A stretch of 64,000 bases of DNA from Volucribacter psittacicida (GTDB lineage: Bacteria; Pseudomonadota; Gammaproteobacteria; Enterobacterales; Pasteurellaceae). A program made the translations under genes and the position numbers. Location of the stretch: positions 105,536 to 169,535 of the forward strand of contig NZ_SMFT01000004.1 of assembly GCF_004339025.1 (NCBI RefSeq). Direction: 5' to 3'. Numbering within the stretch: the first letter of the stretch is position 1; each line of letters opens with the position of its first letter. The notes under the pieces are model-generated. The model did not search any database. It was not told the origin of the DNA and was given only the letters and a program-made list of their open reading frames with translations. Below are positions 28,981 to 38,815 of the stretch, one piece after another.

Positions 28981-29406
28981 TTATTTCAGGATTAATACGG
29001 GCTTATTACCATATTTGGCTACACGCCTCGTATTACTGCTTAACCCTGCCATATCAGGTTGGCTACTGGCTAACATTAAGATTAATTCAATATCTTTTTC
29101 TTCCGCAATACGGTTAATTTCTTCATAAATGGTGCCATGGGCAACAATATGCTGCACTTTCGCTTGCGCTGGAAAATGTTGCTGAGTAAATTGGTGTAAT
29201 GCCTTATTGACTTCTTCTACTAAAGATTTATCAAAATTTTTCGGTAAAAATGCCGAAATAAAACTATCATCAACAGGCTCTACAATGGTTACCACACGAA
29301 AAATAGGATCAGCGACTTTTTCTGTTAATTGTAAAGCGGTATCCACCACATATTTTGCGGTATCTTGATTGTTTAAATCAATCACGAGTAATAATTTGCG
29401 GTACAT
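28981..29406 (-). CDS. Universal stress protein A family protein
   Basis: A 141-residue single UspA domain. It begins YRKLLLVIDLNNQDTAKYVV and ends with the nucleotide-binding segment LILMLASSQPDMAGLSSNTRRVAKYGNKPVLIL. The G-2x-G-9x-G(S/T) ATP motif is imperfect here, so ATP binding is uncertain. It follows the TRAP permease; Usp proteins linked to TRAP transporters, such as TeaD of Halomonas, modulate uptake, so a similar role is inferred. An uptake-signal hairpin separates the two genes. Confidence 0.88.
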   Translation of the reverse strand: MYRKLLLVIDLNNQDTAKYVVDTALQLTEKVADPIFRVVTIVEPVDDSFISAFLPKNFDKSLVEEVNKALHQFTQQHFPAQAKVQHIVAHGTIYEEINRIAEEKDIELILMLASSQPDMAGLSSNTRRVAKYGNKPVLILK

Positions 29407-29437
29407 AATGATTTATCCTTTGTGATCAAAATGGGAA

Positions 29438-29483
29438 AAGTGCGGTCATTTTTAATAAAATTTTCTGAAAAATAACCGCACTT
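29438..29483 (-). terminator. Inverted uptake-signal pair between TRAP permease and usp
   Basis: Two uptake signals in opposite orientation (29438-29446 and 29475-29483) give the stem AAAGTGCGGT / ACCGCACTTT, extendable through A/T pairs. The minus-strand tail is TTCCCATTTT, so termination is probably only partial. Confidence 0.6.
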
Positions 29484-29487
29484 TCAC

Positions 29488-32127
29488 TTATTTGCCTTTT
29501 ATTCTACGGCGTTGATTTAGCATAACACCAGCAACCAATAAGAATGCTGGAATAAATATCCATTCTTTCGCCAAGGCTGGTTGTGGTAACGCCACATCAA
29601 GAATAGTTTGATCCCAGTTTAAGCCTGCTTTAGCCGCTGGGGAATCAATTTCTACATTATCAATTAAGATCTTTTCTATGGATTTACCCTCAACCGTTAT
29701 TTTCTCGCCCGTATCTAACAACATTAAGCCTAAGGCTTGTAAACGCTGTTCCGCATTTTCTCCTTTAGGTACAGCTAATTGGGTATAGAAAGTGATTTCT
29801 TTACCATAAGGATTTAAACCTGATACTTCCAGCTTAATTTGCTCTCCCACAGGTAACGTCGCCAATTCTTGTTCAAATTGGATCGGCTCAATATGACGTT
29901 CTGATGGCGAAATATATTCCATAAAGAAGCCTGGGCGGAATAACATAAAAGCAGCCACAATAAGTACCAATGTTTCCCAAAGTTTATTTTTGGTGAAGAA
30001 ATATCGCATTGTTGCGGCGGTAAAGACTAATATTCCTGCTGTCGCCGTAATAAAGACTAAAATACCTTTTGCCCAACCAACATCAATCAGCAATAGATCT
30101 GTATTAAAAATAAACAAGAAAGGTAAAATAGCGGTTCTTAGGCTATAATAAAACGCTTCTACCCCTGTTTTTATCGGGCTACCGCCAGAAATAGCCGCTG
30201 CCGCAAAAGAGGCAAGCCCCACTGGTGGCGTTACATCTGCCATAATGCCAAAATAGAAGACAAATAAATGCACAGCAATGAGTGGCACAATTAATCCGTT
30301 TTGGCGACCTACTTCCACAATAACCAATGCCATTAAGGAAGACACCACAATATAATTGGCGGTTGTTGGCAAGCCCATACCTAAAATCAAACTAAAAACG
30401 GCAACCAAGATTAACATTAATAAAATATTACCCATTGATAACATTTCAATAATGCCTGATAGCTGAACGCCGAAACCTGTCAAAGCAACCACGCCCACAA
30501 TAATCCCAGCGGTTGCGGTGGCGATACCAATACCGATCATATTTCTCGCACCAGCCTCTAAACCATCAATAAATTCCGTTACGCCTTGTTTAAATAATTG
30601 GCTTTTATCGGTTTGATCTTGACGGAAAAAACTTAATAATGGACGCTGAGTAAGTAAAATAACCATTAACGCCATTGTTCCCCAGAAAGCAGATAAGCCC
30701 GGCGACATACGTTCAATCATTAAACACCAAAGTAAAACCACCACAGGTAAGAGATAATGTAAGCCTGCATTTACCGTTGGTTTGGCGGAAGGTAATTTCA
30801 CGATTTTTGCATTAGGATCATCAGGTTCTAAGTCAGGGAAGCTGGCTACTCGACGTAATAATAATAAATAGACAAGTGCCAATAAGATACAAACAATGGC
30901 AAAAGAAAAATCAGGGAAAAACTGTTTTATCCAGCCCAAGGTAAACTCAAGGGCAAAATACAACACACAAATAATTAAGAAATTCGCCAAGGTACGGATC
31001 AACATTACTAACATTGGACGAGGCGGATCAGTACGCTCCAAACCTCTTAATCCCATTTTACAAGCCTCTAAATGCACAATATACACCAAGGCAAGATAAG
31101 AAATAAACGCAGGTAAAAAAGCGTGAGTAATTAATTGGCTATAAGGCATATTGACATATTCAATCATCAAAAATGCCGCTGCCCCCATAACAGGTGGCAT
31201 AATTTGCCCATTCACCGAGGAAGCCACTTCCACTGCCCCTGCTTTTTCTGGGGTAAAGCCGACCCGTTTCATCATAGGAATGGTAAAAGTCCCTGTGGTT
31301 ACCACATTGGCAATGGAAGATCCTGATACCAGCCCAGTCAATGCAGAAGAAACCACCGCCGCTTTTGCCGGCCCACCACTTAAATGCCCTAAATAAGCAA
31401 AAGCAGTCTTAATAAAATAATTTCCCGCTCCCGCTTTATCCAATAAAGCACCAAATAGCACAAAAAGGAAAACATATTTGGTAGATACGCCCAAAGCAAC
31501 ACCAAACACCCCTTCGGTCGTTATCCATTGCTGATTAATAATTTGTGACAAAGATCCCGAACGATGGCTTATCAACCAGTTAGTGGGTAAATATTGCCCA
31601 AAAAAGTTATAGAGTAAGAAAACTGAGGCAATAATCACTAAAGGCAATCCTAAACTGCGGCGACAAGCCTCAAGTAATAAAATAATACCTAAACAGCCCG
31701 CTAAAATATCCTGTGTATTAGGTGCACCAAAACGAGTAACTAGCCCTTCATAGAAGAAAATATAATAAGCCCCTAAAAATGCCCCTAAGGTGGCAAATAA
31801 CCAATCTTGATAAGGAACACGATGTTTAGGCGAGGTAGCAAAGGCGGGAAAAGAAAGGTAAGCAAGAAATAACGCAAAAGCAAGATGAATAGAACGTGCT
31901 TTGGTATCATCAATGACCACATTTAAATTAATGCCCCAATCTCTTAGCACCTCTTGCAACCAAAAAGGGAAAGGTGAAGTATAATAAAGTTGAAAAATTG
32001 ACCATAATATTGCAGTAACAACAATAATTCTTTTGCTTAACCCCGTAGGATTACGCCCACCTGAATCATTTGAAGCCACCATATCTTGTAAATCATCATA
32101 ATCAACTTTTTTCGTTGTTGCCGACAT
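29488..32127 (-). CDS. TRAP transporter fused permease (4TM/12TM), TAXI type
   Basis: Membrane subunit of a TAXI-type tripartite ATP-independent periplasmic transporter that uses an ion gradient to import an organic acid. The 879-residue protein fuses the small (DctQ-like) and large (DctM-like) subunits. Signatures are ALTGLVSGSSIANVVTTGTF, IMPPVMGAAAFLMIEY, ILGMGLPTTANYIVVSSLMA and GIMADVTPPVGLASFAAAAI. A soluble C-terminal part from about residue 730, with a PDZ-like segment (DNVEIDSPAAKAGLNWDQTI), fits the DUF3394 tail of these permeases. Strong GGAGGAAAT ribosome site. The binding protein gene lies just upstream. Confidence 0.93.
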   Translation of the reverse strand: MSATTKKVDYDDLQDMVASNDSGGRNPTGLSKRIIVVTAILWSIFQLYYTSPFPFWLQEVLRDWGINLNVVIDDTKARSIHLAFALFLAYLSFPAFATSPKHRVPYQDWLFATLGAFLGAYYIFFYEGLVTRFGAPNTQDILAGCLGIILLLEACRRSLGLPLVIIASVFLLYNFFGQYLPTNWLISHRSGSLSQIINQQWITTEGVFGVALGVSTKYVFLFVLFGALLDKAGAGNYFIKTAFAYLGHLSGGPAKAAVVSSALTGLVSGSSIANVVTTGTFTIPMMKRVGFTPEKAGAVEVASSVNGQIMPPVMGAAAFLMIEYVNMPYSQLITHAFLPAFISYLALVYIVHLEACKMGLRGLERTDPPRPMLVMLIRTLANFLIICVLYFALEFTLGWIKQFFPDFSFAIVCILLALVYLLLLRRVASFPDLEPDDPNAKIVKLPSAKPTVNAGLHYLLPVVVLLWCLMIERMSPGLSAFWGTMALMVILLTQRPLLSFFRQDQTDKSQLFKQGVTEFIDGLEAGARNMIGIGIATATAGIIVGVVALTGFGVQLSGIIEMLSMGNILLMLILVAVFSLILGMGLPTTANYIVVSSLMALVIVEVGRQNGLIVPLIAVHLFVFYFGIMADVTPPVGLASFAAAAISGGSPIKTGVEAFYYSLRTAILPFLFIFNTDLLLIDVGWAKGILVFITATAGILVFTAATMRYFFTKNKLWETLVLIVAAFMLFRPGFFMEYISPSERHIEPIQFEQELATLPVGEQIKLEVSGLNPYGKEITFYTQLAVPKGENAEQRLQALGLMLLDTGEKITVEGKSIEKILIDNVEIDSPAAKAGLNWDQTILDVALPQPALAKEWIFIPAFLLVAGVMLNQRRRIKGK

Positions 32128-32199
32128 ATTTCCTCCGACAAAATAATCTAACGCAATGAATTATCATAATTCATAAGAATATTAATAAAATAATGAAAT

Positions 32200-32218
32200 A
32201 AGGCAGACAAACTGCCTT
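32200..32218 (-). terminator. Attenuating hairpin between TAXI binding protein and permease genes
   Basis: AAGGCAG / CTGCCTT stem with a 5-base loop, followed on the minus strand by ATTTCATTATTTT. It probably lowers permease expression relative to the binding protein. Confidence 0.6.
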
Positions 32219-32237
32219 TGATCACGAGGAAAAAGAA

Positions 32238-33200
32238 TTATTGAATCCAACCACGTTCTTTATAATAACGCACTGCACCATCATGTAGCGGGGCAGATAA
32301 GGCATTCTTAATCATATCTTGCTCTTTTAAATGAGCAAAAGCGGGGTGCAAACGTTTAAAACGATCAAAGTTATCAAATACCGCCTTAACCACCGCATAA
32401 ACTTTATCATCATCAACATCAGCAGAAGTCACTAATGTGGCATACACCCCAAAACTCTCAACAGGCTCATCACTTCCCTTATATAATCCACCAGGAATAA
32501 TGGCTTTCGCATAATAAGAATGATCCGCAACTAATTTATCAATAGCCTCGCCAGTCACAGGCACCAAATGCACATCACAAGAAGCGGCTGCTTCTTTTAA
32601 TGCACCATTTGGATGCCCCACATTATAGGTAATAGCATCTAAATTGTTATCACACATAACCGAAGCCATTTCCGCTGGTTTCAATTCAGAAGCAACTTTA
32701 AACTCTTTATCAGTCCAGCCTTTTGCCGCAAGAATCACATTCATGGTTGCTCTCGTACCTGAACCAGGATCGCCCACATTCACACGTTTACCTTTTAAAT
32801 CATCAAAAGATTGAATACCCGCATCATCACGAGCCATCAAGGTAAAAGGTTCTGCATGTAACGAAAAGATCGCACGCAACTTATCATTTTTCTTGCCTTC
32901 AAAGGAACTTGTACCATGATAAGCATGATATTGCCAATCCGATTGTGCAATCCCCATATCCATTTGTTGAGCGGCAATAGAATTTAAATTCCCTACCGAT
33001 CCCCCGGTAGATGGTGCATTACATTTTACTTGCGTTTTTGCTGTATCACGATTAACCAACTGGCAAATAGATTGCCCAACCACATAATACACCCCTGTTT
33101 GCCCACCAGTCCCAATGGTAATAAATTTCTCTTGAGCCTGCACAGACAACGCTCCCATAGCTAATGCCGACACTAAGGTATATTTAAATAATTTTTTCAT
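32238..33200 (-). CDS. TAXI-family TRAP transporter substrate-binding protein
   Basis: Periplasmic receptor for the adjacent TRAP permease. The 320-residue precursor has a Sec signal peptide (MKKLFKYTLVSALAMGALSVQA, cleavage after AQA-type site). Family motifs follow: ITIGTGGQTGVYYVVGQSIC, the segment CNAPSTGGSVGNLNSI, MGIAQSDWQYHAYHG, and VNVGDPGSGTRATMNVIL. Known TAXI ligands include glutamate/glutamine and 2-oxoglutarate, but the ligand here cannot be read from sequence. Strong AAGGGGATT ribosome site; first gene of the unit. Confidence 0.93.
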   Translation of the reverse strand: MKKLFKYTLVSALAMGALSVQAQEKFITIGTGGQTGVYYVVGQSICQLVNRDTAKTQVKCNAPSTGGSVGNLNSIAAQQMDMGIAQSDWQYHAYHGTSSFEGKKNDKLRAIFSLHAEPFTLMARDDAGIQSFDDLKGKRVNVGDPGSGTRATMNVILAAKGWTDKEFKVASELKPAEMASVMCDNNLDAITYNVGHPNGALKEAAASCDVHLVPVTGEAIDKLVADHSYYAKAIIPGGLYKGSDEPVESFGVYATLVTSADVDDDKVYAVVKAVFDNFDRFKRLHPAFAHLKEQDMIKNALSAPLHDGAVRYYKERGWIQ

Positions 33201-33351
33201 AAATAATCCCCTTACATTTTGAGTTATTGTTAATGATGTTGTGTTATCCCTAAATCTCCTCTAGGGAGAATTAACATATACTCAACTTTTATGACTTACA
33301 CAATGAGATCTGAGAAAAAAAGTGAAAGATTTACTCTTATTTACAATACAA

Positions 33352-33456
33352 GGCTTCTTCCATTTGAAAGAATTCAAGGGAGAACAGAACGCTGAGTACT
33401 GTACAAAAAATACGGCGAGGTATGTCAACACATATTAGTTTAAAGCAAAACAACCA
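33352..33456. mobile_element. Correia-like intergenic element, copy 3 (degraded)
   Basis: Weak but ordered matches: TTCCATTTGAAAG at the left, GAACAGAACGCTGAGTACTG and TACAAAAAATACGGCGAGG in the core, and TAGTTTAAAGCAAAACAACC at the right. It lies upstream of the TAXI binding protein gene, in a 299-base gap that otherwise holds its promoter region and the metE-like terminator. Confidence 0.55.
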
Positions 33457-33466
33457 TAACAAACAA

Positions 33467-33492
33467 AAAACGTGGCATTAAAGCCACGTTTT
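33467..33492 (-). terminator. Terminator of the MetE-like gene
   Basis: Perfect stem AAAACGTGGC / GCCACGTTTT with a 6-base loop. Read on the minus strand it continues with TTTG and more Ts. Confidence 0.9.
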
Positions 33493-33499
33493 GTTTTTT

Positions 33500-34651
33500 C
33501 TATGCGTTTTTTCCCCACACTTCTTCGGCGATTTCTCGAATAAAGTTTAATTTATCCCATTGTTGCTGTTCCGTTAGGATATTGCCTTCTTCGGTGGAGG
33601 CAAAGCCGCATTGTGGGCTTAAACAAAGTTGATTAATATCCACATATTGTGCTGCTTCTTTGATGCGCTTAATAATTTCGGCTTTATCTTCTAACTCACC
33701 GCTTTTTGAGGTCACTAAACCTAATACTACTTGTTGATTTTTAATGAAACGTAGCGGTTTAAAGTCGCCAGAACGGTCGCTGTCGTACTCTAAGAAAAAG
33801 CCATCTACATCACAATGCCCAAATAACTGCTCTGCCACTGGCTCATAGCCACCAGAAGAAAACCAAGTGGAGCGGAAATTACCACGGCAAATATGCATGG
33901 TAATCGCCATATCCGCTGGGCGATCCGCAATGGCTTGATTAACCATTGCCACATAGTCCTTAGCTAATTGGTCTAAATCAATGCCTCGTTGCTGATAAGC
34001 TGCTCTTTTCTCTTCGGAACACAATTCGCCCCAGCTGGTATCATCAAGCTGTAAATTGCGACAACCTAGCTCATAAAACTTTTGGATCGCTACTTTATAA
34101 CTTTCAGCAATATCCGTTAATAACTGTTGATGATTGTCCGCATAGCGTGCAATGGGTTGATAATCCGTTTCTCTCACTGTACAAATAAGGTGCAACATAG
34201 AAGGGGAAGGAATGGTAAATTTAACAGGATAATCCCCGGCAATTTGCTGTAATGAACGGTAATGGGCTAAAAATGGGTGATCATCAGGAAAAGCCACTTT
34301 ATCTACAATTTTTAGGGTTTTGGGTCTGACACTATGATGTTTAAATTGTACTGAAAATTTTTCTGCCTCAATTTCTTCTACGCCACTTAATGCCGCTAAA
34401 AAATCCATATGCCAAAAGGTGCGGCGAAATTCGCCATCGGTAACCGCATGTAAGCCCACTTGCTTTTGTTTTTCAACGAGTTTGGCAATTTCTTTATCTT
34501 CAATATCTGTCAATTCTGAGCAAGAAATATCACCACAAGCACATTGTTGGCGGGCTTGTTTAATCGCTTCTGGGCGCAAAAAACTGCCGACAATGTCAAA
34601 ACGGTAAGGGGCTTTAGTTCGAGGTTTTGCCTGTTCAAATAAGGTTGTCAT
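33500..34651 (-). CDS. Cobalamin-independent methionine synthase-like protein (YxjG/YxjH type)
   Basis: Resembles the C-terminal catalytic barrel of MetE, which moves a methyl group to a thiol using zinc. I start at ATG 34651 (MTTLFEQAKPRTKAPYRFDI), with GGAGTG at good spacing, giving 383 residues; the upstream in-frame codon lies beyond an uptake signal. Candidate zinc ligands are in MHICRGNF, FLEYD and SPQCGFAST. It lacks the N-terminal half of MetE (about 750 residues). The methyl donor is unknown; relatives are annotated as 5-methyltetrahydropteroyltriglutamate-homocysteine methyltransferases without proof. It lies downstream of argG behind a terminator. Confidence 0.85.
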   Translation of the reverse strand: MTTLFEQAKPRTKAPYRFDIVGSFLRPEAIKQARQQCACGDISCSELTDIEDKEIAKLVEKQKQVGLHAVTDGEFRRTFWHMDFLAALSGVEEIEAEKFSVQFKHHSVRPKTLKIVDKVAFPDDHPFLAHYRSLQQIAGDYPVKFTIPSPSMLHLICTVRETDYQPIARYADNHQQLLTDIAESYKVAIQKFYELGCRNLQLDDTSWGELCSEEKRAAYQQRGIDLDQLAKDYVAMVNQAIADRPADMAITMHICRGNFRSTWFSSGGYEPVAEQLFGHCDVDGFFLEYDSDRSGDFKPLRFIKNQQVVLGLVTSKSGELEDKAEIIKRIKEAAQYVDINQLCLSPQCGFASTEEGNILTEQQQWDKLNFIREIAEEVWGKNA

Positions 34652-34695
34652 TTTCACTCCGATGATTAATAAGGTTAAAAATTTTGCTAAAACAA

Positions 34696-34728
34696 ACCGC
34701 ACTTTACTAGGCTAAGTATAAGTGCGGT
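34696..34728 (-). terminator. Terminator of argG built from inverted uptake signals
   Basis: ACCGCACTT (34696-34704) pairs with AAGTGCGGT (34720-34728). On the minus strand the hairpin is followed by TTGTTTT. Confidence 0.78.
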
Positions 34729-34746
34729 CTATTTTTAAATCATTTT

Positions 34747-36193
<1,447 letters not shown>

Positions 36194-36205
36194 AAGGATT
36201 AGAGA

Positions 36206-37534
36206 TTAATGTAATTTTAAGGCTGGTTTAATAAAACGATTAATACGGCGAATTAAGATCATCACGCCCGTTTTTAAACAGCCATGTAAGGCATGATGGT
36301 GCATACGATAAAGGGAAATATAAGCAATACGTGCTAATTTACCCTCAATCACCATAGACTTATCTTCCTTACCAATATTACCTAATGCAGTAAACTTAGA
36401 TAGGGACACCAAAGAACCCTTATCATTGTAAACAAAAGGTTTTAAGCTCTTGTTATCAAATAATGCCACAATATTTTTATAACAACGTTTTGCCATTTGG
36501 TGTGCCGCTTGCGCTCTTGGTGGCACTGGCTTGCCGTTTGCTTGCACTAAGAACGCACAATCGCCGATAGCAAAAATACTGTCATCAACGGTGGTTTGTA
36601 AGGTGTCTTTAACATGGATTTGATTGATACGATTAAGCTCTAAGCCATCAAATTGTTGCGAAACCGAAGACACTTTTACCCCCGCCGCCCAAACAATTAA
36701 ATCCGCTTTAATCTCTTCGCCATCACGCGTGGTAAGTTGATTCGCACTGGCTTCGGTAATCATCGTATTTAATTTAACAATCGCCCCTAAGCCCTCTAAT
36801 TGGGCTAAAACGGATTGAGAAATACGTTCAGGCAAGGCAGGCAATAAACGACTGCCTGCCTCAACTAAGGTAACCTGTAAACAATCACTATTAATTTTGC
36901 CATAACCATAAGATGATAAATCCTGTGCGGCATGATAAAGTTCAGCACAAAGCTCCACGCCTGTTGCTCCGCCTCCTACAATGGCAATATTGACTTTACC
37001 CTCTTCCACTAAACGTTGTTTACTTTCACTTTCTCCAATATCATCTAAAGCACGATTTTCTGAGAATTTTAAGAAAAGTTCGAGCATTTTGTGTTGAAAG
37101 CGTAAAGCCTGTTCTTGTCCATCAAGGAAAATACAATTTTCCTCAACACCTTTGGTATTGAAATCATTGGATTTACTACCAATGGCTAAGACTAAATAAT
37201 CATAAGGAATACGACGTGCAATCACAATCATATCGCCGTCCATACCATAGACTGGAGCAAGCTCAACATATTTTTTCTCACGATTAATACTCATGATCGA
37301 ACCTTGTTCAAAATTAAAACTGTGATTTTTTGCATGAGCCCGATAGCTTAAAGCATCAACCCCTTCATCAAGTGAACCTGATGCCACTTCGTGTAACAAG
37401 GGTTTCCAAAGATGTGTCGAATTTTTATCAATAAGCGTAACATTAGCACGAGATTTCGCACCAAGTTTATCGCCTAGAAAGGTCACAAGCTCTAAACCGC
37501 CTGCTCCTCCACCAACAACAACGATATTTTTCAT
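36206..37534 (-). CDS. ndh: Type II NADH dehydrogenase (non-proton-pumping)
   Basis: Membrane-associated flavoprotein that passes electrons from NADH to quinone. The 442-residue protein (E. coli 434) has an N-terminal FAD loop VVVGGGAGGLELVTFLG, an NADH-binding loop VNIAIVGGGATGVELCAELY at about residues 180-200, and the second FAD contact DSIFAIGDCAFLVQ. The amphipathic C-terminal region with MHHHALHGCLKTGVMILIRR fits membrane attachment. Three spaced direct repeats lie upstream. Confidence 0.95.
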   Translation of the reverse strand: MKNIVVVGGGAGGLELVTFLGDKLGAKSRANVTLIDKNSTHLWKPLLHEVASGSLDEGVDALSYRAHAKNHSFNFEQGSIMSINREKKYVELAPVYGMDGDMIVIARRIPYDYLVLAIGSKSNDFNTKGVEENCIFLDGQEQALRFQHKMLELFLKFSENRALDDIGESESKQRLVEEGKVNIAIVGGGATGVELCAELYHAAQDLSSYGYGKINSDCLQVTLVEAGSRLLPALPERISQSVLAQLEGLGAIVKLNTMITEASANQLTTRDGEEIKADLIVWAAGVKVSSVSQQFDGLELNRINQIHVKDTLQTTVDDSIFAIGDCAFLVQANGKPVPPRAQAAHQMAKRCYKNIVALFDNKSLKPFVYNDKGSLVSLSKFTALGNIGKEDKSMVIEGKLARIAYISLYRMHHHALHGCLKTGVMILIRRINRFIKPALKLH

Positions 37535-37577
37535 ATTGCTTTCCTAAGTTTGATTTTACAAAAAAATGATAATTCTA

Positions 37578-37643
37578 TAACAATAGCGAGAATTATATAT
37601 AACAATGGCGAGCTATTATAGTAAAAAATAACAATATGGCGAG
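37578..37643. promoter_or_regulatory. Three direct repeats upstream of ndh
   Basis: TAACAATAGCGAG (37578-37590), TAACAATGGCGAG (37600-37612) and TAACAATATGGCGAG (37629-37643) point the same way in the AT-rich 176-base gap. They lie 44-109 bases upstream of the ndh start, with start-to-start spacing of 22 and 29 bases. The regulator is unknown. Confidence 0.5.
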
Positions 37644-37710
37644 AGAGTTTACTTTTTATACAAAAGAAACGTTAAAAATCGCCCAATAAGCGGTGAAATG
37701 AGTCTTATTA

Positions 37711-38538
37711 CTAACAACTAATCATAAGATAAGGATCAGGATATTGATAAACAAAATCTAACTCTTGGCAAATTTTATCTCCCACAATAATACGTTGTGG
37801 ATCTTGCGCTGAACAAACAAAGGGCGGTAAGTTTATACCAAATTTTTGTGCGGCATATTGATAATAAGCCTGTTTGGTAGGATGAATCGGAGCAACCAAA
37901 TGATATAAACGTTGATAGCTTGGGGTTTCTAACAATAGTTGAATGGCTCTTGCACAATCATCTAAATGCACTAAATTCACAGGTTGATTGCCTTGCTTAA
38001 TTTGTTCTCGTTGGCTTAAACTGTGTACTGGGTGGCGATCTGTTCCCACTAATCCAGCTAAGCGAATAATATCCACATCAATATTTTGGAAACTGAGCAA
38101 GCGTTGTTCTATCTCAAGTAACCCTTTGGCAATTTCTGAATCAGGCATAGGCATAATACTTTCGTCAAATCGCCCAGCCTTATTAGGAAAAACAGAGGTG
38201 GAGCTGATAAAGATAATATGTTGTACTCCGCATAATACCGCTTCTTGAATCACATTTTCTACGCCAATAACATATTGCTGAATATCAAAAAAATATTGGC
38301 TTGGAGGAATATTAATTACCAAAGCATCCACAGAAAATAAATGGGTCAAATCATCAGGTGCTGCATTAATCTCTGGCATTAACTCTAAATGATAAGTTTC
38401 TAAGCGTAACAACCGCATCGCTTCCACACCTTCATGGGTACGTTTACTTCCCTTCACTTGCCAGCCTAAATGCTGTAAATGTTTCGCTAAAGGTAAACCT
38501 AACCAACCTAAGCCAACAATAGATACGGATTTATTCAT
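37711..38538 (-). CDS. NAD(P)-dependent epimerase/dehydrogenase-like protein, YeeZ type
   Basis: A 275-residue Rossmann-fold protein. The N-terminal dinucleotide loop is VSIVGLGWLGLPLAKHL. FISSTSVFP carries a serine-containing active-site strand, but the extended-SDR YxxxK is not obvious. It resembles E. coli YeeZ, whose substrate is unknown. Ribosome site GGGGAGAAA. It sits alone, downstream of a divergent promoter region shared with the Tat-exported aminotransferase. Confidence 0.8.
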   Translation of the reverse strand: MNKSVSIVGLGWLGLPLAKHLQHLGWQVKGSKRTHEGVEAMRLLRLETYHLELMPEINAAPDDLTHLFSVDALVINIPPSQYFFDIQQYVIGVENVIQEAVLCGVQHIIFISSTSVFPNKAGRFDESIMPMPDSEIAKGLLEIEQRLLSFQNIDVDIIRLAGLVGTDRHPVHSLSQREQIKQGNQPVNLVHLDDCARAIQLLLETPSYQRLYHLVAPIHPTKQAYYQYAAQKFGINLPPFVCSAQDPQRIIVGDKICQELDFVYQYPDPYLMISC

Positions 38539-38721
38539 AGTTTTCTCCCCAATATTTTGTCATAAGGGTAACTTTCTCTTTCTTATAGGTCAATAAACAA
38601 TATAGGGAATTTGTTTATATTTCATATCAATGAATGAAAATAAATAAAAAAGGCTTTTCTTTTAAGAAAAATCTAAATAATATTTATTTCGATAACACAA
38701 TAGGGTTATTCAAACGATAAA

Positions 38722-38788
38722 TATCGTTTCCAATTTAAAATAAGACAGAATGCACCAAGACTGTATTATTTTAAAGTGAGACGACTAT
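38722..38788. mobile_element. Correia-like intergenic element, copy 4 (short form)
   Basis: About 67 bases. TATCGTTTCCAATTTAAAAT joins through a short core (AAGACAGAATGCACCAAGAC) to TGTATTATTTTAAAGTGAGA and CGACTATA. The ends match the long copies; most of the inner hairpin is deleted. It lies 28 bases upstream of the aminotransferase start, so it could affect its promoter. Confidence 0.75.
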
Positions 38789-38815
38789 AAATATTTCACT
38801 TTTAGGAAAAAATAT

